Positions 20,401 to 31,052 of a DNA stretch of 64,000 bases are shown here, piece by piece. Each line of letters opens with the position of its first letter. Position 1 is the first letter of the stretch. The notes beneath the pieces were generated by a model. That model was given only the letters and a program-made list of their open reading frames with translations. It did no database searches and was not told the DNA's origin. This DNA comes from Arthrobacter sp. D5-1 (GTDB taxonomy: Bacteria; Actinomycetota; Actinomycetes; Actinomycetales; Micrococcaceae): positions 3,100,001-3,164,000 of the forward strand of contig NZ_CP014571.1 of NCBI RefSeq assembly GCF_017357425.1. Reading direction: 5' to 3'. Both the position numbers and the translations under genes were made by a program.

Positions 20401-22353
20401 TCCTGTGACGGCTGCTCCAAAGGAATCACCCAGAAGTTCCCCCGTAGCGAGCGGATCGACGCCGGCGGGGTATTTAAGCCCGAGGTCGTAGAGGAAGAAG
20501 TCGCGGTGATCTGCGGTTTCGATCTCGAAGGGACGTTCATCCAGAACTTCAAGACCAAGATTGTGGAAGTAAGGGAGGATCTGGCTCAGGCTCTTGGGCT
20601 CCATGAGGTAGAGCTTGACGCGGGCGTCCTCCTCCAGAGCTTCTCCGGCACCTTCTGGAAGATACACGTGAACCCCAGGTTTGACATGCCTGGTTGCTTC
20701 ACCGGCTCGCTCGGCCTGTGCCCCATACTTTTCGAAGCGTTCGATGTCCTCCAAGGCGTCTTCAACTTCATAGTCCACCCGGTAGCCTGCGGGGAATGCC
20801 TCTGCCCACAGGGCAGACAGCACATCGGCACTTTCTGCCGGGCGGTGCTCACGGAGGACCTCGGCGACTCCTTCGCTCCAGGAGCGGGACGCCCTCATCA
20901 GCCGGTGTTCAAGCTCAGCAACATTGACTTCCGCCAGCTCAGCGGTGCGTGGGAGGCGGATCCTGAAGAAGACACGTGCCAAGGCAGACTCAGTGATCCG
21001 GGCCTCGTAGTCGATGCTCTCGGCCTGGAACGTTTCCCGGAGTTCCTGTTCGATCCGAAGGCGAACGCTGGTGGTGTAACGATCACGGGGCAGGTACACC
21101 ACCGCAGACATGAAGCGACCATAAATGTCAGGCCGGAGGAACAACTTTGTACGGCGACGTTCCTGCAACCGCTGGATACCCGTGGCAGTAGCAGCCAGGT
21201 CCGGAATCTCGATCTGGAACAGTTCGTCGCGCGGGTACGTCTCGAGGATACCCAGGAGGTCCTTGCCGGAGTGGGAGTCAATAGGGAACCCAGCGTTCCG
21301 CAGGACGGCGTCCACCTTGTCCCGGACAATAGGGATGTTGCGCACAGAACCGGTGTAGGCACTTGTTGCAAAAAGCCCGATGAATCGCCGTTCCCCATTG
21401 ACGTTGCCCTGGGCGTCGAAGCTCTTGACGCCGATGTAGTCGAGGTAGGCAGGCCGGTGGACAGTCGATCGGGAATTGGCTTTGGTGATTACCAGTGCCC
21501 GCTTTTCCCGGGCGCGCTTCCGCCCGGCGTCCGTAAGGTGCTGGACCTGACGCGTGGTGTCCCCTGCGCGCAGAAGCCCAAGACCGCTGTCTTCACGCAG
21601 TTGAAGGACGTCCTCGCCGTCCTGGTCTACGAGGTCGTACTCGCGGTACCCGAGGAAGGTGAAGTTGCCGTTGTCCAGCCAGCGCAGAAGATCCTGTGCC
21701 TGCCGGAGTTCGGCGATCTGCTCGGGGTGGGATATGCCCCCAAGGGCTTCTGCCAGTTCCAGTGCTTTGCTGCGCATCTTGGGCCAGTCCTCGACTGCTG
21801 CCCTGACATCGCCGAGGACACGGTGCAGTCCTTCGATCAGTTCTGCACGGGCGTCGTCGTTGACACGGTCAATCTCCACCGCAATCCACGACTCCATGTG
21901 CGACGAGTTGTCGCCGTCGCCCAGGAGGTGCGCCACGCTTGGCAGGGCCGCAGTATCACCGCTGGAGATCCCGACGTTGGAAGGAACCCGGGAGATGTTA
22001 CGGAGCTCCCCGGATACGCGGTCGCGGGTGATCACAAACAAGGGGTGCATGACAAGCCGGATCGCGCAGTTCTGGCGAACGAGTTCTGCATTTACCGAGT
22101 CCACGAGGAAAGGCATATCGTCCGTGACGATGTACACGACGCTTCGGTCCGCTTCACCGGCGATTTCGACGACGGCGTTCCCCGGCGTCCGGGACTGCGC
22201 GACTTTCTTGTGATTCGTTGCCCGCGAGATCAGCAGCTCAGGCGAATACGCACGGGCATCCTCCTCTGCGAGGTGTTCATAGTAGTCACCGAAGAACCCT
22301 TCACGGACAACTGCTGCATCGGACCGATCCTCCACGCTGGATCCTGACGACAT
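17497..22353 (-). CDS. gdh: NAD-specific glutamate dehydrogenase, 180-kDa class
   Basis: A 1618-residue enzyme that oxidatively deaminates L-glutamate to 2-oxoglutarate. The large N-terminal half carries ACT-like and helical regulatory regions. The catalytic core lies around residues 780-1150, with the glutamate-binding [24 protein letters not shown] area and the active-site KGGFFAKK (within [10 protein letters not shown]). The Rossmann domain follows, with [15 protein letters not shown] as the NAD-binding loop, and then a helical C-terminal domain. This is the class found in Streptomyces and Mycobacterium (Rv2476c). The gene is monocistronic in appearance, 57 nt downstream of the CpaE-like gene and 30 nt upstream of the kinase gene. 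In mycobacteria activity is repressed by GarA, an FHA protein; no GarA gene is in the window. Confidence 0.96.
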   Translation of the reverse strand: [1618 protein letters not shown]

Positions 22354-22410
22354 CTACAAACGCCTCCATCACATGTTGATTGCTGCGACTCTGCAGCCCA
22401 CATTTTGAGC

Positions 22411-23721
22411 CTAGCGCTTAAGCAAGCGGACGGCTCTGGTACTTCGGCCAAAGGAATTTCGTTTTTGCTGGACAGGCGCACAGACCAAGTCTGCTATCGC
22501 GATCCGCAGCGCAGATTCAGGCGAAGTTTCAAGGAGGACCGAGCCGGAGAGCAAAGCGGCGTCGCAGGCCACTGGATCTGCCGGGAGGTAGGCATCAATC
22601 GCCATGCCGGGCCCGTACCGGTCCCAGGCTTCCGCCAGTTGCTGCTTGGGTGCGTGCCCAACGGCCGATCTCTTCACCTTGTTCAGCACCACACGGAGGG
22701 ATGCTTGTGGAACGGCTGCTTGAAGGTCCGCCAGGCCCCGGACCAGCCTCGGTACTCCGATTGCGTCGGCTGCTCCCACCGCGAACACAACGTCAGCCAT
22801 TTCCAAACTCCTGAGAGTGGCTGCGTTCCGCCGCGGGGCCATGGTGTCAAAGCTCAGTTCCTCATCTGATTCGAGGCAGAATCCGGTATCAACCACCACA
22901 ACATCAGATACATGTTTGGCTCGTTCAAGGACCTGCGACAGCGCAGCTGCCCTCAGTTCCGTCCATCGATCCGCGCGTGTCGTCCCAGTCAGCACCCGAA
23001 AGGAGCCCTCTTTGGTGTAGACCGGGGTCGCCACGGCCTTCAAAGCACTGGGGTCGAGCATCCCCTGGTCCGCAAGCCTGCAGGCCTGGGCCAGTCCTGC
23101 GGCTTCGTCCAACAACCCCAGCACAGCAGAAACACTGGCACCATAACTGTCAGCATCGACGAGGATGACGGATTTACCCTCTGCTGCCAATTCGGCAGCG
23201 ATGTTGACCGCCAGCAATGTCCTGCCGGGTGACCCTATGGGACCCCACACAGCAAATACCAGGCCTGAACCCTCCGGGGAGTCCTCCACAGTTTCCGGAG
23301 CGGGCATCAAAAGTGGTCCGCCTCCCGCATCAGCGAAACCTGCGTCCTGGCCCGCGCCCAGGCGGCCGCGCGCGTGCTCACGACCCACAGCCTCTGATAT
23401 TTTTTCCGCGAGTGCAGACGGTTCTATTCCGGAAGCCGCCACAACGACTCCGATGGAGTCCAATCGCCGTACTTCGGCCGGGTCATCCGTCAGGGCCACG
23501 ATCGTAACTCCAACAGCGCCAAGCCGATCCACCAAAGTCGTGGTCAATTCCTCGCAGCCCTCGGCGACGACGGCAGCCATGGCAAGGCCGCTTTGGCAGG
23601 CAGCCATCAGCTCAGCAAGCTCTGAACAACGGCGAACCACCGTTACCGGACCATGCAGGCCCTCCAGCCCGCCCACTACGGCCTCCTGGGCAGGACCCAC
23701 AGTGACTACTGGAATACTCAT
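22411..23721 (-). CDS. CpaE/TadZ-like ParA-family ATPase with altered Walker A
   Basis: A 436-residue protein. The first 125 residues resemble an atypical receiver domain and the rest is a MinD/ParA-like fold. The deviant Walker A motif reads WGPIGSPGRT in place of KGGxGKT, so the signature and catalytic lysines are replaced. VILVDADSYG (switch region) and VVVVDTGFCLE follow. I start it at 23721, where the ATG overlaps the stop of the SAF gene (ATGA); the 8 residues upstream in frame are not needed. CpaE/TadZ proteins place Tad pilus machinery at the pole, and CpaB/RcpC SAF proteins belong to the same system. No other Tad gene (ATPase CpaF, platform TadB/C, pilin) is present, so the pair may be an orphan or act elsewhere. 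Confidence 0.82.
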   Translation of the reverse strand: MSIPVVTVGPAQEAVVGGLEGLHGPVTVVRRCSELAELMAACQSGLAMAAVVAEGCEELTTTLVDRLGAVGVTIVALTDDPAEVRRLDSIGVVVAASGIEPSALAEKISEAVGREHARGRLGAGQDAGFADAGGGPLLMPAPETVEDSPEGSGLVFAVWGPIGSPGRTLLAVNIAAELAAEGKSVILVDADSYGASVSAVLGLLDEAAGLAQACRLADQGMLDPSALKAVATPVYTKEGSFRVLTGTTRADRWTELRAAALSQVLERAKHVSDVVVVDTGFCLESDEELSFDTMAPRRNAATLRSLEMADVVFAVGAADAIGVPRLVRGLADLQAAVPQASLRVVLNKVKRSAVGHAPKQQLAEAWDRYGPGMAIDAYLPADPVACDAALLSGSVLLETSPESALRIAIADLVCAPVQQKRNSFGRSTRAVRLLKR

Positions 23722-24362
23722 GGGTTGAGGCCCGCAGGGTTCCACACGACGGAGATACTGGCCTTGTTTGCTTGAGCCCCCAACAATTTGGGCATCTGCT
23801 CATCCGTCACAAGAACCAGCACTTGAGTGGTCTTCGATGCCCCCAAGGCAGCGGCGCCTGAGACCACCTGGGCGATCTCCGCACCGGGCAGAAGCAGTTG
23901 CGGCTCATCGAAGGCTCTGCTCGCACCGGGCAAGGCAACCCAGACATCCACGCGCGCTCCCCCGACCGCTTGGGCAGGAAGTTCCCCTTCCACGGAAATA
24001 GCCACCGGTTTCCTGTTCAGGGCATCAGCTTTTCCCAGGCTTTCCTTTGGAACGAGCTGGTTTTTCGCCACCCGCTGCAGGGCTACCCGACCCTCAGGCA
24101 AGCCACCCTCCACAGTGACGTACCCGGACTCGACATCATCCAGGCGCACACTGACAATTGAGAGGTCGGCCACGGCGACCACCTGGCCGACTGCGATGTC
24201 TTCGCGTGCAGTGTAGACCTGCGTAGTCCTGTCAGCCGATCCAACCAAGGCGATGACGCCGGCAATGGACACAAGCACCAGCAGAATGCCGATGAGAAGC
24301 CGCGGGTCCTTCCACGATGGCTTCTTCAGTCTTGCTGCAGCGACCACTGTAACTTGAGCCAT
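23718..24362 (-). CDS. SAF-domain membrane protein (CpaB/RcpC-like)
   Basis: A 214-residue protein with a basic N-terminal tail (RLKKPSWKD), one membrane segment at about 23-42, and an extracytoplasmic SAF domain from about 50 (YTAREDIAVGQVVAVADLSIV). A second beta-rich region contains VDVWVALP. This is the layout of CpaB/RcpC-type pilus assembly proteins and of SAF-domain flagellar chaperones. Its stop overlaps the start of the CpaE-like gene, so the pair is one operon with a promoter in 24363-24518. The actinobacterial two-gene unit is conserved-looking but its function is not known to me. Confidence 0.82.
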   Translation of the reverse strand: MAQVTVVAAARLKKPSWKDPRLLIGILLVLVSIAGVIALVGSADRTTQVYTAREDIAVGQVVAVADLSIVSVRLDDVESGYVTVEGGLPEGRVALQRVAKNQLVPKESLGKADALNRKPVAISVEGELPAQAVGGARVDVWVALPGASRAFDEPQLLLPGAEIAQVVSGAAALGASKTTQVLVLVTDEQMPKLLGAQANKASISVVWNPAGLNP

Positions 24363-24394
24363 GTTTCTGCTACCCCCCGATGAGCTAAAGGCAT

Positions 24395-24480
24395 GGTCGA
24401 TGGACCCGCCCCCTCATTCTTACCGGCCGTTTCTGCGGGACAAAAGCCATCGACCTCAAAGGGGTCGAAACTGTGGATAA
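24395..24480. promoter_or_regulatory. Inverted repeat and DnaA-box-like site between divergent genes
   Basis: The 156-bp gap between the SAF gene and the HTH gene contains a perfect 9-bp inverted repeat, GGTCGATGG (24395-24403) and CCATCGACC (24447-24455). A third GGTCGA half-site lies at 24463-24468 and TGTGGATAA at 24472-24480, the exact reverse complement of the classical DnaA box TTATCCACA. The dyad spacing of about 52 bp centre to centre (five helical turns) would suit a looping or tandem operator. It could be the binding site of the adjacent HTH protein; this is inference. Confidence 0.35.
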
Positions 24481-24518
24481 ACACACCAAAGGGGAGCCAA
24501 CGGTGGCAAAATGGTGCC

Positions 24519-24740
24519 ATGCCCCGATTCCTGACTCTGGCGGATGTCGCCGAACAACTCCAAATCAACTCACCACAGGCCTACGCCTTGGTGCGAAGCG
24601 GCGAGTTGAAAGCCATCCAGGTAGGAGGTCGTGGACAATGGCGCATCGAGGAGACGATGCTTGAGCAGTACATCCAGGAGCGCTACGCAGAAGCAAGCCG
24701 CATGATCCAGGAAGCAAAAACCAAGGCGAACCAGCCCTAG
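24519..24740 (+). CDS. Small helix-turn-helix DNA-binding protein (excisionase/AlpA-type fold)
   Basis: A 73-residue protein, FLTLADVAEQLQINSPQAYA followed by LVRSGELKAIQVGGRGQWRI and a helical, charged tail. The pattern (sensor helix, winged turn, then W-R-I before a final helix) is that of MerR-like excisionase domains (HTH_17). I choose the ATG at 24519; an in-frame reading further upstream (to 24393) would add 42 residues with no homology-like character, running through the inverted repeat. It is not BldC, whose wing sequence differs. No integrase or phage gene is nearby, so it is a chromosomal regulator rather than a true excisionase. It may control the divergent CpaB/CpaE-like pair. Confidence 0.8.
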   Translation: MPRFLTLADVAEQLQINSPQAYALVRSGELKAIQVGGRGQWRIEETMLEQYIQERYAEASRMIQEAKTKANQP

Positions 24741-24757
24741 GGGCTGCCCCGGAGGGA

Positions 24758-25324
24758 TTATTCTCCGCCTGCCGAACAAAGGGCTGCAACAGCACTGAAC
24801 GGGACGGTCATGACTGACGCCACGTTGCCAGCCCGCCGCACTTCACCGTCGCGGACCACAGCAATATCGAAGTGGTCCCTTCCGACCCTGTCGATGACGC
24901 CGTTGACCTTGACGCCGCCTCCGGCCCGCGTGCTCAAATGAACAACCACGGCGGACCTGTCCCTGGCCAATGCCCGCAGGACTGAGGCGATCCCCGGCAA
25001 CTGCCGGACCGTGGACACAGGCTTCAGGGCCAGCCTCCCCAGGCCTTGGAAGGTAAGCACAGCAGCCAAGGGCACCAGCCATTGCCGCGACCCCTCGGAC
25101 AACACCAGCCACCCGGCACCCACGCGGCCCAGCACTCCGTGAATAATGTTGCCGTCAGCGAGGAAAAGCTTGAGCCCGGAGCCGGCTGCACCACGGAGGC
25201 GATCACCCAGTTCGATCCCCGCAAGCTCCATCCTGGCCCGCTCGGTGATCTCCGATTCCGCCTCCAGGGCACGCTCGGCAGAAAATTGTGCTTCCAAGTC
25301 GTCAAAGAGAGAGTCCCATCTCAT
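24758..25324 (-). CDS. Hypothetical actinobacterial protein
   Basis: A 188-residue soluble protein of unknown function. The N-terminal 35 residues form an acidic helix (SLFDDLEAQFSAERALEAES), followed by two similar beta-rich segments that each begin with a hydrophobic LHGVLGRVG / VNGVIDRVG pattern and could be a small Sm- or SH3-like barrel repeated twice. There are no signal peptide, membrane segment or catalytic motif. It converges with the HTH gene with 17 nt between the stops and is divergent from the LysM gene. The coding case rests on good third-position GC bias, an ATG with a plausible upstream region, and the absence of overlap. I do not recognise a named family. Confidence 0.7.
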   Translation of the reverse strand: MRWDSLFDDLEAQFSAERALEAESEITERARMELAGIELGDRLRGAAGSGLKLFLADGNIIHGVLGRVGAGWLVLSEGSRQWLVPLAAVLTFQGLGRLALKPVSTVRQLPGIASVLRALARDRSAVVVHLSTRAGGGVKVNGVIDRVGRDHFDIAVVRDGEVRRAGNVASVMTVPFSAVAALCSAGGE

Positions 25325-25473
25325 GTAAGCAGACTAGGCTGCAACATATAGGCAGGGCGAATAATGCGTGATCCGGCACCCGAATTGGACAGGAAGCCCG
25401 GGACGTGCCCACAATAGGCCTAAAGATGTCAAAACGCATCAAAATGCATCAAACGAAGCTTTGGGGGCTTTGA

Positions 25474-26241
25474 ATGGGAAGAACGTTACGGGGCGACGCC
25501 TGCCTCGCTGCAACGATTCTGGGGCTGGGGATACTGCTCGTCCAGGTGGGTGGCATGCTCCTTGCCCAGTGGCGGTCAGCCGATCACCATCATCAGAACT
25601 TCTCATTTGAGGACCTCCTCGGTATTGTCGCGAACGGCGCCGGCATAGCGCTGGTGGCATGGTGGGTCCTTTCCTTACTGCTTGCCGTCTTCGCGTCGCT
25701 GTTGCATCGGAGCGGGCGGGAGAGAGGGGCCAACACCCTTGCCAAGTTCAGCCCTGCCTTTATGCTGCGGCTTGCTGTAGCAGTGGTGAGTGTGAATCTC
25801 CTGGGCGTCACCATGGCGCAAGCATCGCCTCCACCCGCCCCCGGCTGGGCACCTACATCTGCGGGTGTGGAAACCTCTCCCCACCCGGAGTGGAGCCCGG
25901 AGCCCGCTGCCGGGCCTGTGTCTTCATCACAGACGTCCATGGCCGACACCACAACAGGTAGGGGCGATCCGCGCTGGAAGCCTCAAGCACCCGCACCTGA
26001 ACCTGGGCTTCTAAGTCGCCCTTCGTCCAGGCAAGAGATCTCCCATGACGACGCCGGCGTCGTCGTGAAGGCAGGAGACTCCCTGTGGTCGCTTGCAGCA
26101 TCGCGGCTTGGTCCCTTTGCCACGGACGTGGAGGTCGCGCTGATGTGGCCTAAGTGGTATGCCGCAAACCTCACCGTCATCGGCGGCGACCCTTCAGTGT
26201 TGACTCCTGGTCAGGTCTTGCGGCCACCCGCACCTGACTGA
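25474..26241 (+). CDS. Membrane protein with C-terminal LysM-like domain
   Basis: A 255-residue protein with three hydrophobic segments in the first 120 residues (about 11-31, 50-75 and 93-115). A Pro/Ser/Thr-rich linker covers about 118-190, and a C-terminal LysM-type module begins VVKAGDSLWSLAASRLG and ends LTPGQVLRPP. The LysM module would bind peptidoglycan outside the membrane. The ATG follows a G-rich stretch (GGGGGCTTTGA). It lies upstream of the Rv3235-family gene in the same direction, 150 nt away, in a region where many actinobacteria keep a LysM protein before Rv3235 and secA. The module is slightly atypical, with an insertion (FATDVEVALMWPKWYAAN) in place of the usual short loop. 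Confidence 0.82.
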   Translation: MGRTLRGDACLAATILGLGILLVQVGGMLLAQWRSADHHHQNFSFEDLLGIVANGAGIALVAWWVLSLLLAVFASLLHRSGRERGANTLAKFSPAFMLRLAVAVVSVNLLGVTMAQASPPPAPGWAPTSAGVETSPHPEWSPEPAAGPVSSSQTSMADTTTGRGDPRWKPQAPAPEPGLLSRPSSRQEISHDDAGVVVKAGDSLWSLAASRLGPFATDVEVALMWPKWYAANLTVIGGDPSVLTPGQVLRPPAPD

Positions 26242-26391
26242 CAGTACGGGTCACCCGACCCTCCGATTTGTCGGCCCACTCAGGGGCCGTATCACCGCAC
26301 CAACCAAGTTCAGCGTCATCCCAGCAGAAGCCACCAGAACAGAGTGTCCCCACGCTCCTGTTCATGTAGTGAATGCCTGAGGTGTATGACC

Positions 26392-26814
26392 ATGACCGTT
26401 GCGACTGCAAGCCGGCCCGCGGGCCGACAGAGCACCCAACGAACATTGTCCGGCTACGGTTCGAGCGGTTCGGACATCGATGTTCGGCTGGTTGCGCGCA
26501 GTATTGCGCAGGCAGCTTTGGAAGTCCTGGCCGGAACGCGTGCTGTGAGCCAGCTTTCCCGTTCCCTCGACCCTGACTGCTATGTCGCTCTTCAACATAG
26601 GGCGGCCCTCACCCGCAAGCACGCCGCCAGAGTCCGGGGGAACCTGCAACCCCACCGCAGCCCCATGGTCCGCTCCGTTCGAGCCTGCTCCATCTCCGAG
26701 GACATTTGCGAAGCAAGCATTGTGGTTGCGGAAGAACTCAGGTGCCGGGCTGTCGCCATGAGGTTGGAACGCTTGGACGGCGTGTGGCGGGTTACGGCCC
26801 TGGAGATCGGCTAG
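26392..26814 (+). CDS. Rv3235-family protein
   Basis: A 140-residue soluble protein. The C-terminal 90 residues match what I know of the Rv3235 family: an ALEVLAGTRAVSQLSRSLD motif, then VRACSISEDICEASIVV and a final beta pair ending VWRVTALEIG, with a fold related to nuclear transport factor 2-like cups. Two ATGs six bases apart are possible; I use 26392 because the TGAGGTG element lies 7-8 nt before it, whereas 26386 would leave only one base. The gene lies just upstream of the secA terminator, in the same place as in mycobacteria. Molecular function is unknown. Confidence 0.82.
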   Translation: MTVATASRPAGRQSTQRTLSGYGSSGSDIDVRLVARSIAQAALEVLAGTRAVSQLSRSLDPDCYVALQHRAALTRKHAARVRGNLQPHRSPMVRSVRACSISEDICEASIVVAEELRCRAVAMRLERLDGVWRVTALEIG

Positions 26815-26841
26815 ACCTGGCGAATCCATCTGCAGACAACA

Positions 26842-26884
26842 AAAAGGGTGGACTCCGGACTTTTAGTCCGGAGTCCACCCTTTT
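26842..26884. terminator. Bidirectional terminator between the Rv3235-like gene and secA
   Basis: A perfect 20-bp stem (arms 26842-26861 and 26865-26884) with a TTT loop. Both ends carry A/T runs (AAAA before, TTTT after), so it can terminate both convergent transcripts. Confidence 0.92.
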
Positions 26885-26949
26885 GAGTTACAGATATTCG
26901 TGCCTGGCAGACCACTGAAATGGCTATCGGCCCGCCGTACGGTGTTGGG

Positions 26950-29691
<2,742 letters not shown>

Positions 29692-29733
29692 GTGAAATTG
29701 CTCCCAGTCTCATGCTGCCGAATTCTGGCTGTT

Positions 29734-31023
29734 TCAGTCTACGGGAGAGACCAGCGCCACGTGGCCGCGTTCCCCTCTGAGCGGACTGTCCGCATGCAGC
29801 GGCCCGCCCCGGCCATCAGCGCGGTCCGCGACAGCCTGGGTAAGAACGCCGGCGAGGTCCCCCACGGGCCACACCACTACCTCCTGCAGCCTGAGCCAGG
29901 CGCACATGAGTTCCAGTTCGGCAGCAAGCTCGACGGCGGTATCCGCCGGAGCGCCAACCTCCGCGAACGCCGAACGCACCAGGAGCTGGCCGGACGCACG
30001 GTCAGCCTTCAAGTCCACTCTTGCCACGACATCATCCCTGAGGAGGAATGGGAGAACGTAGTAGCCGAACTTACGCTTGGCCGCGGGGGTGTAGATCTCA
30101 ATCCGGTAGTGGAAGCCGAACAGTTCCTCAAGACGCCGTCGCTCAAAGACCAGCGAGTCGAACGGGCTCAGCAGTGCACGCCCGACGGCCCTGCGTGGAA
30201 TCCTGGCATTGACGTGTTTGTAGGTTTCCCTGTCCCAACCACGCACAGAGACCGGATGGAGGCGCCCTGCACGGACCAATCGCTGGACCGAGTCCGCTCC
30301 GGCTTTCAGGGGCGTACGGAAGTAGTCGGAAAAGCAGCGTACAGTGCCGATGCCATGTGCCTGGGCGGCCGCGTCCATCAGGCGGTCGAGCGCTTCTTCG
30401 GGAGTGCCCCCGGGCTGTGCCATGGCAGGAACAACCTTGGAGGTCAGGGTGTACTTGCGTTCGAATTGCTGTGTGCGTGAGGCGGCAGAAATCCGTCCCT
30501 GTTCAAACAGATGTTCAAGGACCCGCTTAACGATGTTCCAATTCCATCCCCAGTTGCCACGGTCAGCTTCCTCATTGTGTCCGAGCTCGGCCGTCAGTTC
30601 GGAGGCCGTCATGGGTCGTCCGGCTGTGAGTGCAGCAAGAATACGGCCTTCCATGTCCTGACGGACAAGGGGCTCAAGGTTGTGGGCGCCCACCCAGCCC
30701 CGCTTTTGCCACACCAGGAGGTCATGAAAGTGCTCCGGGCGGATAAAGCTTGCCTCGTGTGCCCAGTACTCCATCATCCTGCGGGGTTTCCGCCCGGCCA
30801 TGGCATGGAGGATGCGGGGGTCGTAGTCACCCAGACGGGAGAAGAACGGCAGGTAGTGGCTTCGTGCCACCACGTTCACGGAGTCGATTTGGACAAGCTG
30901 GAGTTGGGCAAAGGTCCGGCCCACCGCCCGTGATGTCACGGGGCCGGCGGGCCGGGTCTTTGCCAATCCTTGAGCTGCCAATGCGATCCGCCGTGCCTGT
31001 GACAGGCTCAGCGAAGCGGTCAT
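29734..31023 (-). CDS. YcaQ/AlkX-type winged-helix DNA glycosylase
   Basis: A 429-residue member of the HTH_42 (AlkZ-like) superfamily. Near the N-terminus, LQLVQIDSVNVVARSHY carries the Q-x-D catalytic pair (Gln45, Asp47), the form found in YcaQ enzymes that unhook interstrand DNA crosslinks, as opposed to the Q-x-Q of AlkZ. MMEYWAHEASFI is another family signature, and three winged-helix units fit the length. It lies 42 nt before secA and 29 nt after hpf on the same strand, so it is probably co-transcribed, but there is no obvious functional tie. The glycosylase activity is inferred from the motif. Confidence 0.85.
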   Translation of the reverse strand: MTASLSLSQARRIALAAQGLAKTRPAGPVTSRAVGRTFAQLQLVQIDSVNVVARSHYLPFFSRLGDYDPRILHAMAGRKPRRMMEYWAHEASFIRPEHFHDLLVWQKRGWVGAHNLEPLVRQDMEGRILAALTAGRPMTASELTAELGHNEEADRGNWGWNWNIVKRVLEHLFEQGRISAASRTQQFERKYTLTSKVVPAMAQPGGTPEEALDRLMDAAAQAHGIGTVRCFSDYFRTPLKAGADSVQRLVRAGRLHPVSVRGWDRETYKHVNARIPRRAVGRALLSPFDSLVFERRRLEELFGFHYRIEIYTPAAKRKFGYYVLPFLLRDDVVARVDLKADRASGQLLVRSAFAEVGAPADTAVELAAELELMCAWLRLQEVVVWPVGDLAGVLTQAVADRADGRGGPLHADSPLRGERGHVALVSPVD

Positions 31024-31052
31024 GGAAGTCCCTTCATGCAGGAAAAGTGGGC

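Noticed and set aside
20047..22347. A 766-codon open frame on the plus strand, antisense to glutamate dehydrogenase
   Set aside because: It mirrors the codon bias of the strong minus-strand gene and has no recognisable domain; long antisense frames are expected in high-GC DNA.
24519..24740. The excisionase-type HTH gene as evidence of a prophage or integrative element
   Set aside because: No integrase, attachment repeats or other phage genes are nearby; this fold is also used by ordinary chromosomal regulators.
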